In this document: piece after piece, positions 53,640-64,000 of the stretch
How positions within the stretch are numbered: position 1 is the stretch's first letter
Layout of the letters: every line of letters starts with the position of its first letter
Assembly: GCF_019703515.2 (NCBI RefSeq)
Contig: NC_059365.1
Coordinates: 39,012,001-39,076,000 of the forward strand
Reading direction: 5' to 3'
DNA length: 64,000 nt
Source: Myxocyprinus asiaticus
Lineage: Eukaryota > Chordata > Actinopteri > Cypriniformes > Catostomidae
Position numbers and translations under genes: made by a program
Notes under the pieces: generated by a model
The model's database searches: none
Seen by the model: the letters and a program-made list of their open reading frames with translations, nothing else
What the model was told of the DNA's origin: nothing

Positions 53640-55003
53640 TAGACCGTGGTAAGTTTAAGAATAATTTATTAAAATATTGTTGTGCTTTAAAAAAAAAAAA
53701 TACTGTTACAAATGATTCAGTAGTTTTGGTTTACTGAGGGACAATGCCAGCATGTCCCTTTTCTTTTAAAGCTACAAAACACAAAGATAACTTACAGTGG
53801 TGTCAACATATACTGTGGTGGAATGATTCCTATATGAACCCTCCTACATACCTGAACATCAATGCAAACAATGCTGAAGAATCCAAACTGAACATTCTGT
53901 AGTGGTAACACCCTTCAAAGTCATATTTAACATCTTATGTTACACAGAACAGTGGGTGTAATCTGACAAATATATATATTTTATATATAAAGTGGCAAAA
54001 CAGTCTTTTACATAATTCAATATATGGTAACGCTTAAGAATAACTTTCAGTAGTTTTAGAATGCAAGATCATATGTGGAAAATATCAGTATCAAGATTTT
54101 CATATTTCAAACTATTTGAATGTATATGAATGATCTGTTAGGCATTATATAGTGCAATTTTATACAACAGCAACAACAGTTTTATTAAGAGCAATATCAG
54201 TATAGAGCAAAATTCTGTTTAAAAGTACCAGTACGAAAGCCCATTTCTGTGACATGAAAAAGTGCTTTGGTAAGTCTTATTGAGATACTAAGTCAAGTCA
54301 TAATTTTTTTTTTTTTTTTTAAGAGAAGTCATAATAGTGAGATACAAAGTTGTTTGACATTTATATGAGAACTTGTGTGAGATAAGTCCTAATGAGGTAA
54401 AATATAAATTATTAGCAAGTCATTATGAGAAGTCAATTATGAGATACTAAGTCATAATTATTAGATCCAAAGTTATTATTTTGAGATAAGTCAATTTTAA
54501 AGTAACTAATTCTTGTGATTTATGTCAAAATTATGAGATAGCAAGTCAAATGAGATTATAATTAAGATTTTTTTCAAAGTCAGAATTGAGATAGTCAAAA
54601 TTATTAGATTCAGAGTTATAATTCTGAGATATGAATTCTAATGACTGTTATATGAGAAGTTAAAATTATGATACAGTAAGTCAGAATTATATTCAAAATT
54701 ATAATTGAGATAAGTTATGACATCACATATGACTTTGTCATAAAAATTACTTTACTATCTAATAATTCTGACTTACCGACGTACAATTTTTTTTATGTGG
54801 CATAAATGTGCTTCCATACTCACGTGCTTGTGATATTGCTTAAATATTTGTTAATGTTTTTCTAGACAGTTATTATACAGCATTACACAAGTTTAAGATC
54901 ATTCAGTGCACTCAGAAATAAATGAAAGTCACAGTAAAAAATACTGTGCAAGACTAACTTTCCTATGAATTTTGTAGCAACCCCCCAAACATGTCAATCA
55001 GTC
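53640..55003 (-). other. Presumed 3' UTR of the DDIT4-like gene
   Basis: There are minus-strand AATAAA candidates at 54186-54181 and 53670-53665. If the distal one is used, the UTR is about 1.35 kb, includes the AGTCATAAT repeat array and ends within about 50 bp of the brd8 3' end. Which signal is used cannot be told from sequence. Confidence 0.45.
54280..54780. repeat. Degenerate AT-rich array of about 20-bp units
   Basis: Units like GAGATACTAAGTCATAATTA recur with drift. It lies in the putative 3' UTR of the DDIT4-like gene. A related array, with AATAAAGTC-containing units, is at 19600-19875. Confidence 0.7.
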
Positions 55004-57125
55004 TCAATAAAATTCCAGTACAGTAGGAGCAGCGGATGAGTAGAGCTTTTGCTTGATCAGCCGGTATTCTCGTTTAATGCTTAAGACTTTCCCGCCTTCA
55101 AAAAAGATCTTTAGCGGTGGCCAACCGTTCAGGTCAGACTGCAAGATTACCGACAGCTCAAAGGTGGGTGTGAGACTCTGATCGGGTGTCACGGTGCCCA
55201 GCTTCAGTAATGTACCCTTGCTTTCCATGAACATGTGGGTCAAGGCGCCACGTATCCCGCACGGCTCATTCATGGATGCGCGCAGGATGTCTCTGGCAAC
55301 ACGCGCGGTCATGCGCCTGGGCAGACGAAGCTCCTGGCAGCGCAAACTTGCCCTTTTGGCATCAAAGAGACACTTCTCAATGCTTTTGGAGAGCTCAAGC
55401 TGAAGACACACACCTTCGCCTTCCTCCTCTTCCAAACTGCTCTCAGATCCCAGACCTGAGAAGAAATAATGAGAAGAAAGACTCAGGCTCAGCTGATTAG
55501 GGCAGGAACTTTACATCAGCAGTTTGAAAGTGACTGATGGCCCATTAGATTAGGAAGAAGAAACTAAGTTTAGAGTACTACGATGTTGCAGATCAGGAAA
55601 GCCGGGACAATGTGCATCACTAATCATCAAGACTGTGTCAAAACTGGCGTAAAAAAAATAAATAAAAAATATGTTTTTAAAATGACTATAAACAAGAAAG
55701 GGTTTTAGAGAAAACTGGGGCAAGTGGTCACACTTTTTTTTACTACACTGAATATTCCTCAAGGGGTTTTTTTTAGGTACAGGCATACACCTTATAAAGT
55801 CACAGATATACAATGGCAGCCAAAAGTTTGGAATAATGTACAGATTTTGCTCTTTTGGAAATAATTTGGTACTTTTATTCTCCAAAGTGGCATTCAACTG
55901 ATCACAATGTATAGTCAGGACATTAATAATGTGATAAATTACTATTACAATTTGAAAAAAATGCTCAGAACTTCTTAAACTACTTCAAAGAGTTCTCATA
56001 AAAAAATCCTCCACGTGCAGCAATGACAGCTTTGCAGATCCTTGGCATTCTAGCTGTCAGTTTGTCCAGATACTCAGGTGACATTTCACCCCACGCTTCC
56101 TGTAGCACTTGCCATAGATGTGGCTGTCTTGTCGGGCACTTCTCACGCACCTTACAGTCTAGCTGATCCCACAAAAGCTCAATGGGGTTAAGATCCATAA
56201 CACTCTTTTCCAATTATCTGTTGTCCAATGTCTGTGTTTCTTTGCCCACTCTAACCTTTTCTTTTGGTTTTTCTGTTTCAAAAGTGTCTTTTTCTTTGCA
56301 CTTCTTCCCATAAGGCCTGCACCCCTGAGTCTTCTCTTTACTGTTGTACATGAAACTGGTGTTGAGCGGGTAGAATTCAATGAAGCTGTCAGCTGAGGAC
56401 ATGTGAGGTGTCTATTTCTCAAACTAGAGACTCTGATGTACTGATCCTCTTGTTTAGTTGTACATCTGTCCTTCCACATCTCTTTCTGTCCTTGTTAGAG
56501 CCAGTTGTCCTTTGTCTTTGAAGACTGTAGCATACACTTTTGTATGAAATTAGTAATTTATCATGATTACTCAAGGATAAGGTGTTGGAGTGATGGCTGC
56601 TGTCTAGATTTGATCAAAAATGACTTTTTTCAAATAGTGATGGTGCTGTTTTTTACATCAGTAATGTCCTGACTATATCTTCAGTGATTAAAAATAATAA
56701 TAAAACCACAACAGTGTGGTTTTATTATTATTATTATTAAGCACTTAAGAGCTGACAAAATCATCATGATATCGAAAGAAAAAAAAAAAAAAAAATGATC
56801 ATAAATTTAAGGCAGTTTAGGCGTTTAAAGCCAACATATAAAACCATTACTAAAGAAAACACATTTATGCAATTGGGCTCAAACCCAAGTTCCGCCTTGT
56901 GACAACTAACCCCGGTCTCTCCATATTGCTGTTTAACTCAAATGAAACTAGAAGGTTAGGCTACTCACTTGATGAACTTTGTGCTTTCATTAGTCTGCCG
57001 CAGTGCTTCAGTTTCTCTTTGTCTGATTTGAAGTATTGTTGAAACGTCAAACCCTCTACTAGGTTTTCCTGCTCGCACCTGACGGACATCCCGTTACCGA
57101 ACACCAGTGCGTAAGTGTAGACCAT
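55004..57125 (-). CDS. DDIT4 (REDD1/RTP801)-family stress protein, two exons
   Basis: Coding exon 1 is 57125-56969 and exon 2 is 55455-55004 (157 + 452 nt = 202 codons plus TGA). Donor GTGAGT, acceptor TTCTTCTCAG; the junction codon is Ser. The RTP801_C domain spans about residues 100-200, with TARVARDILRASMNEPCG, the LTPTFELSVIL strand and the closing RLIKQKLYSS, all hallmarks of DDIT4 and DDIT4L. Family members are cytosolic, induced by hypoxia, glucocorticoid or DNA damage, and suppress mTORC1 through TSC1/2. The N-terminus (MVYTYALVFGNG, then Ser and Glu runs) is not close to mammalian DDIT4, so the exact paralogue is uncertain. A truncated Tc1 element sits in the intron. Confidence 0.9.
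55811..56683 (-). mobile_element. Tc1-like deletion derivative, copy 4, truncated
   Basis: Lies within the intron of the DDIT4-like gene. The left end ATGGCAGCCAAAAGTTTGGA is the family TIR; the opposite end is lost near 56683. It carries transposase remnants (NPIELLWDQLDCKVREKC; RRLRGAGLMGR) and the same internal-deletion junction as the copies at 4632 and 31473. An additional deletion lies near 56550. Confidence 0.88.
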
Positions 57126-57202
57126 TTTAACGTTATTTCCTGCGAGTAGTTCACCGAGAGCTCGCCCACCTTCTCCACAGAGTGTTTCGTTGCTCCTTCC
57201 AT
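57059..57202 (-). other. Overlapping upstream ORF of the DDIT4-like gene
   Basis: An ATG at 57202 opens a 47-codon frame (MEGATKHSVEK...) that runs past the main ATG at 57125 in another frame and stops at 57059. If transcription begins near 57220, the uATG is within about 20 nt of the cap and could be partly bypassed. It shows no likeness to known proteins. Confidence 0.5.
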
Positions 57203-57243
57203 GAATGCAAGAGGTTGAAGTGTCTTTTCCCTCTCGCCGGCTG

Positions 57244-57251
57244 TATTTATA
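57244..57251 (-). promoter_or_regulatory. TATA box of the DDIT4-like gene
   Basis: Minus-strand TATAAATA, about 120 bp upstream of the start codon, predicts transcription starting near 57215-57225. A TATA-type promoter suits an inducible stress gene. Confidence 0.65.
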
Positions 57252-57550
57252 CTGGTCGCTCTTTGTTGCATCAGCTGATTGTGGGACAGGCGATATTACC
57301 AAAGTTACCCTTTAAGCAAGTCAGTCCACTCGGCGAACACTTATTTTCTATGGATACAAGCGGCATTATAGTACAGCTCCTATCTGCTTGAACGGGGAAA
57401 GACAAACATCGCTAAAACGGTTGGTCAAGAGTACGATCACAGAACATATTTCAAATCAGCAGTTATATTTGACTACAATGGTATCATACATTGTACTACT
57501 TTAGCTCAGATCACGCTAAAACCCGCTATTTTCCAGGCTGCTCCAGCTAA

Positions 57551-57562
57551 TGCGCATGCGCG
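57551..57562. promoter_or_regulatory. NRF1-like palindrome upstream of the DDIT4-like gene
   Basis: TGCGCATGCGCG matches the NRF1 consensus and lies about 330 bp upstream of the TATA-proposed start. An ATTGG (inverted CCAAT) follows at about 57604. Function is inferred only from the motif. Confidence 0.4.
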
Positions 57563-58339
57563 TTTTCGAGTCGACCAACACGCGATGTCTGTATCTGAAA
57601 TGTGATTGGCTCTTTTACCCGTGAGGCGGGACATTCTTTTCTACATTCGCCATATTGGGCGTTCCAATTTCTCCCATTCATTTTAATAGAAGTGATCTGT
57701 CTAGGGCTAATACTAGTCTCTGATATTACGCAAACCCTTGAGAGGTTAGATCAGACTGGTAAAGTACATGCAACCCATCCAGACTCTTGCGCTTATACTA
57801 GTCTCTGATTAGAAGGCCTTTAAATGTTATATTATATACATAAACAAACATACACTGCCTAATATTGAGATGACTTAAAAACGGGCTCAATCTATCTTTA
57901 TTCACGTTTAGCCTCAACGCTAACAGTATTAGAGTGGGTGACAAAAATATATCACTTTTTTGCAGTTCCCTTACTAGTTCAGTGGTTTGACAAATCAGTT
58001 TGTAACAGTAAATATCCCATATAGTTTGTATATAATGAGGTTATTAAAACTGCATGGATAATAATTAGAGAAGAATTAGACAAATGTTTAAAAGTGTTTA
58101 AAATAGTTGTAGATGAAGTAGGGCCCAGTGGTGGGTTGTAACAGATTACATATAATCAAGATTTTGTAACCAGATTGCAAAAATCAAGTACTTGTTATTT
58201 TATTAAATTACATTTTCAATACATCAATATATTATGAACAATTTACTGTCTTTGCCTGATTAATATGTAATCATGTTATCCATACTAATTAGTTGATGTT
58301 TATATGTGTTAAATGTAAATATAGTGTTAGGGTTACATT

Positions 58340-58568
58340 AGTCATACAGACTAATTTTATGATACTTTTATGGTGCTTTTTTTATCATTTCAGAACTTGA
58401 CAGCCCCAGCCCCCTTTCACTTTCATTATAGAGAAAAGAGTGACCAGGATATTCTTTAAAACTTTACCTTTTGTGTTCCACAAAAGAAAAAGTAATACGG
58501 ATTTGGAACAACATTAGGGTGAGTAAATGACAAAAGAATGTTCATTGTTGGCTGAACTTTTCCTTTAA
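58340..58568. repeat. GGATAGTTCACCC-type MITE fragment
   Basis: TTTTATGGTGCTTTTT, TTTTGTGTTCCACAAAAGAA and GTGAGTAAATGAC blocks match the family; the right end GCTGAACTTTTCCTTTA is decayed. Confidence 0.7.
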
Positions 58569-59449
58569 TGAAATATAATATTAACCCAAATAAAAACTGA
58601 TCTGTGACTTTCTGTCTGCCTGGTTTAAATATTCTGGAGTTGTGACTTTTTGATTTTACACACTGTTTGATGTGAAGTTTAGTCTTACAGACGTTCAGTC
58701 ATCAACTTCATAGTGTTTGCTAGCTTGTGTCACTATAAGTGAGACTTTTCCTCGTGATCTCACCTTTGTTCTCTGTCATTGACCAACCCCACCGCCCTTG
58801 GGCACAGCTGTGATGTCACATTACACCACTGAGGCATGCAGAAGTAGAAAAACATCTTACGATACTGTAATAAGGAACTAGAAGAGAGTTCTTTAGAACA
58901 AACTTTGAGAGAAGTTACAGAATATGAAAATAAGAAGGAAATAAATAAACCACAAAGCATCTACACTGTAAAAAATATCTGTAATTTTAATGGTAAATGA
59001 CGGTAAAAATGCTACAGAAATAAAACGTTAATTGATTAACGAATATTAACTATACAATATTAATATAGTTATATATATAGTAATATATTTTAAAAGACAA
59101 TACAGTAGTTTTTACAATAAAATGTTGAAAAAAATAATTTTTTTAGGTGTAAAAATATGATTTTTCTGTATAAATAATGGTAAAAATTTACATTATGTTT
59201 AACAAGAGAGTACATGTACTTTTTACAGTAATTTATTGTTAAAATTACAGTAAAAAACAATAATTGGCATTCCCACAATTCCCTGCATGACCCATCATAT
59301 TTCATTATAATTTATGGGAATAGTGATGTTTCTTCTTATTTTTAATATCAGTTACGTACATTGGGGTGTTCTGTGTTATGTTTGATGTAGTTTAGTTAAT
59401 GTTTACTGTATTATTTAAATTTCACATGTGCTACCATGATGGTCTTTGT

Positions 59450-59610
59450 TTCAACACTCCTTGTCTCTCTTCACTGGCTGCCAGTTGATGCACGTATTCA
59501 ATGCTCTGATGCTGGAATACAGAACAGTCACTGGGTCTGCTCCAGCTTTCCTAAAATCATTTCTGCAGAGCTATGTGCCCACTAGAAGCCCTTATAAAGT
59601 AAAAAGCAGA
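59450..59610 (+). mobile_element. LINE RT fragment
   Basis: Frame pieces SLHWLPVDARI and YRTVTGSAPAFLKSFLQSYV-type residues match the C-terminal region of L2/Rex-type RTs. Embedded in AT-rich sequence. Confidence 0.65.
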
Positions 59611-59700
59611 TTTTTACAGTTTCAGAAGGTTAATATCAAGTTTATGTTTTTTTACTTTAAATTTAACAGAATTTTTTACAGTGCCATCATGGTCATGTAA

Positions 59701-59799
59701 ATTACAACAGTTTTAAACTGTAAAATAAACAGGTTGTTTTGTAAAGTTGTTTACATTTTTTTTTTTTTACATAAAAATTCTGGCAACCACAGCTGCCAG

Positions 59800-59831
<32 letters not shown>

Positions 59832-60954
59832 TAAAAACAACAGGATTCTTTTTTATAGTCTATAGGTATTCCTAAGTGGGTGAACAAGGAAGAAAGAGTA
59901 AACCATACACTCTCAGAAACAACGGTTCATTAGCTCTTTTTTTCTATATGAGTTCTATATAAAACTAAGACTTTTTTTTTTTTTTTTTGGCACAAGAGGG
60001 TTCTTTAGGCTAAAAAATTACTTTTATTTATTAACATGATTGTATGCCAATTCATTGATATATTACTGCAGAAAAATATGTTTTACACTCTGCTTCTATG
60101 GTTTTGAATTTGATATCTGTATTAGAAAATTATGAAATTTACTATGTTATGAAATGTTATGAAAAGAACAATACAGGCTCTTTTGATTTGAACCCTTATA
60201 AAAGGAACTTTACAGGGGTTCCAAATATGATGCGAGTGATTGAACCCTTCAAAGTTTTATATAGAACCATTTCTAGTTATAATATTAGTTATAGTAATCC
60301 TGTATTCTGTGAGTATTTGTTTAACAAATAGGAAACATCTAGTGGATGGTGTAGGCTATTATAAAGCAAAAGCATTGCAACAAACTTTCATAATGTATTT
60401 CATAATGTGATTTTTCTACTCCCTCATCTCTCTGTTTCTTAGAATATGACTGTTTGCAACAATACTCTCTTTGAATCAGCTTTGCAGAAAATGCATTGCA
60501 CAAACTAAACTTAATTCAACAAAATATTTTGAAATATGCTTAGTTTATTCCTCCTTTTCACAGCTCCTTTTAATAAGCAAAAGGAGGAATATGATATCAG
60601 CCTTTTTTATCACAAGTGGATATAAACTTGTGATAGTTCATCCATCAATGTCAAAACAAAACCTGATGGACGTGTCCTCTAGTCAGCTGCTAAGATGAGT
60701 GTTGCTTCAGGGAAGAACCCTCAGTCTGTACGCAGAGGGATAGTCTAACCATGGGACATCTTGAGGAAGTTCAAAAGTCTTATTTGATGTAAAACCACTT
60801 TTTTCCTCTGTTAAATGCAGCTGTTTTTTTAATGGTGAAATCGGAAACAGTAGGTTGACTTTTCTTTAGGTAAAATCAGTTTGTGCTTACTGAAATGCGA
60901 AACATTGCCCCCAGTGGCCAAAGCAATAAAAACTACAGTAACACTTTGTATTTG
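59701..60954. other. Intergenic, AT-rich, nothing recognised
   Basis: T-runs and a few short frames without family features. Confidence 0.5.
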
Positions 60955-63140
60955 TTGACATAAGTTCCCTTTCAAGTCGGTCACTTTGAAGCTGCGTCAG
61001 TTGCTGAGGCTATGGGAAGATTCTCCCAGGAGTGACGATCTCTGAAGCCCTTTACAATCACATCAATTCATTGGCAGATAGCATTTGACACTACGCCACG
61101 ATGCACACGTCATCACGAGCATATAAGATGGAGCACTGTGCTATTAAAGATGGAGCACTGCGTCGTTGATGCTGCATACCTTCACAGCGAATGGATTGTT
61201 TTCTTTTCCCAGCTGTGCTCCAACGAACGGATGAGACTTTGCTTCGTCGTTGATACTGTCCATTGTCAGGAAGTTCATTTCTGCTTCACTGCCATGCTTT
61301 GACAGATGGACAAGCTTTGCTTCGCCGTTGATACTGCACAGGTTCAGTGAGTGGATTGTTTTCTGCTTTCCTGTGTGCTGAAATTGAAAGTGCTTCCTAT
61401 ATCACTACACGTTTGAAATGCTATAGCTCTTGCAATTGTGTTGTGTCTTACTATAAGAAGAACAAAAGAGCTTTTTGCTTAACAATGTCTATTTCAAAAT
61501 GCCATTTTGCAAATGTTTCCACAAGCATGAAAACTAAAGCGATATATATCCCTTTCTCAGACAGGCACAGGAGCTGTTTTATACAATAATATAATAAGCG
61601 GTGCTCGTTGAAACTGATTGCATTCACTGTGAATGCATGAAACTCAAGACGCTTTTCTCTCAGCTCACTTTCGTTCTGAAAGCCGCTCCCCTCTCCTCCC
61701 GCCATACTTCTTTTGCAACTCCCGATGAACCACACCAGGGAGGCACATGAGGACGGGACATAGAGCACAAAGATTTGAGGACGATTTATCGCCGGCTGTG
61801 CCTCCTGCTCCATATCAAGCAGTGTCACCCGTTTAGTATGAGCACTGTTATTGCCTAGGCTGAACCCACGCTGATACAGTATGCACCAAGATTGATTGCG
61901 TTCATTGTAAGTGCATGAAGCTCGAAACGCTTTGCTCTCGGCTCGCTTTAGTTCTGAAAGCTGAAGCCACTCCCCTTTCCTCCTGCTTTACTCTTTCAGA
62001 GGCTCCCGAGGGCCCGCACAAGGGACGTGCGCGAGGACGGGATATAGAGCACGGAGAATTGAGGATACTTTGTTGCCGGCTCGAGCCTAACGTCTCTCCT
62101 CTACCTGTACAGTACTGCAGATAACGCTCAGCATAGATTATGATGAGAGGGATGCTATGTATCGCTGCCGTTTATCCCTGCCAGGCATGAGTGCTGTTCA
62201 TCACCTAGGCTGAGTCCACGCTGACACAGCGCATGTTGAGATTGATTGTGTTCATTGCGATCATAACACTGGAAACGCTTCACTCTCAGCTTAATTTTTG
62301 AGGAAGATTTGTTGCCGGCTTGAGCCTTGCGTCTCTCCTCTTCTCCATGCCCGTGACGAATTGCGGCTCGCTCCGGTGTGCTGCTATCGTTCACGTTTGG
62401 CAGTGGTGAAGATAACAGGGATATTTTGTTGCTGGGCTTTCATTAATGAGACATGTACATGCTCAGGTGAGAAGCATACCATAATTTTCCCCCAGCGGGC
62501 AGGAAAACGGGACAAGTGGTCTCTGAGACTGAGTTGCTTGAAGTTTCTCACTTGAGCCTCAAAAATAAGATGAATGGCCGGTGCCATATTTTCCAGAGCT
62601 GCATGAGCAGCGTATAATGATTTAAAGCTTATAATGGAACGAGATTGTGATATCTTCTCTGTAACACAGGATGGTTCACCTTGTTTTTACTGTAACGACA
62701 TGCCAGGAGACTGCCGTGTTGCAACACAGAGAATTTAGGCACCTTCATGTCGCCTAGTAGCCCTCTCGCTTTCCCTGTTGTAGAGAGCCAGGAACGAGTT
62801 TGTGGCTGGACACAGGTCATTTTGATGCCTGTTTTTACTGTTGTTGACGCCATGCCAGAAGACTGCCATGAAGCAACAAGGTAATTTTAGGTGCCTACAT
62901 GTCGCCTAGTAGCCCACTCGCATTCCCCAATTGGGTGCTGATCACAAAAGCTGGTTTTACAGCTGCTACTTCCTATGGCAAGCTGCATCCTATTCTGGAC
63001 TTGAGACACTTGAACCGCACACAAGTCCCAGTTCAAGATTGTCAGTCAGAGACAGATTATGTCTCATGTGCTTCCTTGTGTCAATCGACCTGAAAGACGA
63101 ATACTTCACAATACTTTGGTGCCCAGTCATCAGGTTTACT
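60955..63140 (+). mobile_element. Decayed DIRS/LTR-type retroelement with internal duplications
   Basis: At 62985-63125 RT remnants read LHPILDLRHLNRT and LVSIDLKDEYF, split by frameshifts. Upstream, a block of about 290 bp recurs three times (near 61600, 61890, 62190) and a block of about 190 bp twice (62670, 62840). The element continues no further; no terminal repeats were identified. Confidence 0.6.
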
Positions 63141-63189
63141 TCATAGGAATGAAACTCGGAAATCGAAAATGAAACTCGAAAATATGGAT

Positions 63190-63435
63190 TCATCCACTGG
63201 AGTCTTATGGATTACTTTTATGCTGCCTTTATGTACTTTTGGAGCTTCAAAGCTTTGGTACCCATTCACTTGCATTGTATGGACCTACAGAGCTGAAATA
63301 TTCTTCTAAAACTCTTTGATTGTGTTCAGCAGAAGAAAAAAGTCATACACATCTGGGATGGCATGAGGGTGAGTAAATGATGAGATAATGTTTTTTTTTT
63401 TTTTTGTCTTGTTTTTTTGGGTTAACTATCCCTAA
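63190..63435. repeat. GGATAGTTCACCC-type MITE copy
   Basis: GCATTGTATGGACCTACAGA and GTCATACACATCTGGGATGG match 51842-52102. The right end GTTAACTATCCC is partly lost. Confidence 0.8.
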
Positions 63436-63440
63436 CTATC

Positions 63441-64000
63441 TATAACTATCTATGAAATGGCGCTGTGCTCAAGTATTTATGGTTGCGGTGACGCACATAT
63501 CGGGGACGGAGCATCAAGTGCCTTCTGCCAATAAATTGCCATGATTTTAAAGGGCACAAGTTTACAGTCATAACCAGACCGATTTACTGTGAATAACTTA
63601 GAAATCATTCCTTATTGTGAAGTAGTATAATGATTCAGGTTCAATCTTGCTTCCCAGTGTGATGAATCACTTGTCAGTGATCGACTTTTAAACTTGTGTG
63701 TCTCCTTCTCAAAGTAACTGTTCTGCCACAGGACATGGGAAATAACACAACCAATCATAAGAGAGTTGTTTCCCTGGAAACAACAAGGAACTTTTTCAAT
63801 AATATTTATTGAGAATGAATAGCTCTTCAGAAGATTCAAGGAAACTTTCACAGGAATAAATTCATTCATTCATCAGTGTTCTTAAATTTTATTTTGGGAG
63901 TTTCATGGTGTAAACAGAGAGAAAAAAAAAGGGTGGTGTTGAATAGCTGACAGGAGAATTAACACCAAGAAATCAAAATCTCCTAGCGTTATGTTGGTTG
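63441..64000. other. Window end, no gene recognised
   Basis: Unique-looking sequence. The 85-codon minus-strand frame at 63612-63869 has no supporting features. Confidence 0.5.

Noticed and set aside
55194..55500. Plus-strand ORFs opposite the DDIT4-like exon 2
   Set aside because: Antisense shadows of a clearly coding exon, with no family features.
61451..61828. 125-codon minus-strand ORF
   Set aside because: Overlaps the repeated blocks of a decayed retroelement; no recognisable domain.

Overview
The window is from a teleost fish genome, most likely a cyprinid. The reasons are a vertebrate intron-exon gene (brd8), very dense Tc1/mariner, hAT and palindromic MITE insertions, tRNA-derived SINEs, an L2-type LINE and a DIRS-type retrotransposon. 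The species cannot be fixed from the sequence alone.

Layout. 1-11.7 kb is intergenic: no gene, mainly MITEs, one Tc1 deletion derivative and a 1.8-kb hAT element with an 8-bp target duplication. A tRNA-Ala(AGC) gene on the minus strand (11763-11835) sits 104 bp from the brd8 start codon and points away from it. brd8 (bromodomain protein 8, a TIP60/NuA4 acetyltransferase complex subunit) fills 11940-52746 on the plus strand. I could chain 19 coding exons through consistent GT-AG splice sites into an uninterrupted 820-residue protein. Its introns hold almost all the repeats: SINE plus LINE in intron 2, a long-TIR Tc1 element in intron 6, a degenerate minisatellite with three insertions in intron 11, an L2 LINE split by a DIRS element in intron 12, a Harbinger-like element inside an LTR-like repeat in intron 14, and a second minisatellite in intron 17. 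A two-exon DDIT4 (REDD1/RTP801)-family gene follows on the minus strand (57125-55004, 202 residues). It is tail to tail with brd8; candidate poly(A) signals lie about 80 bp apart. 57.3-64 kb has no gene: MITEs, a LINE fragment and a decayed retroelement with internal tandem duplications.

The two protein genes have no obvious functional link. brd8 is a chromatin regulator; the DDIT4-like gene is expected to be a stress-induced mTORC1 inhibitor.

I found no new multi-gene system. The best leads are: the DIRS element, whose inverted terminal repeats and internal complementary region can be read directly and whose removal with one GTT triplet restores the surrounding LINE frame; a Tc1 subfamily whose three copies share one internal-deletion junction; a SINE and LINE enclosed by one 15-bp target duplication; a possible unannotated in-frame cassette exon in brd8; and a start-overlapping uORF in the DDIT4-like gene.
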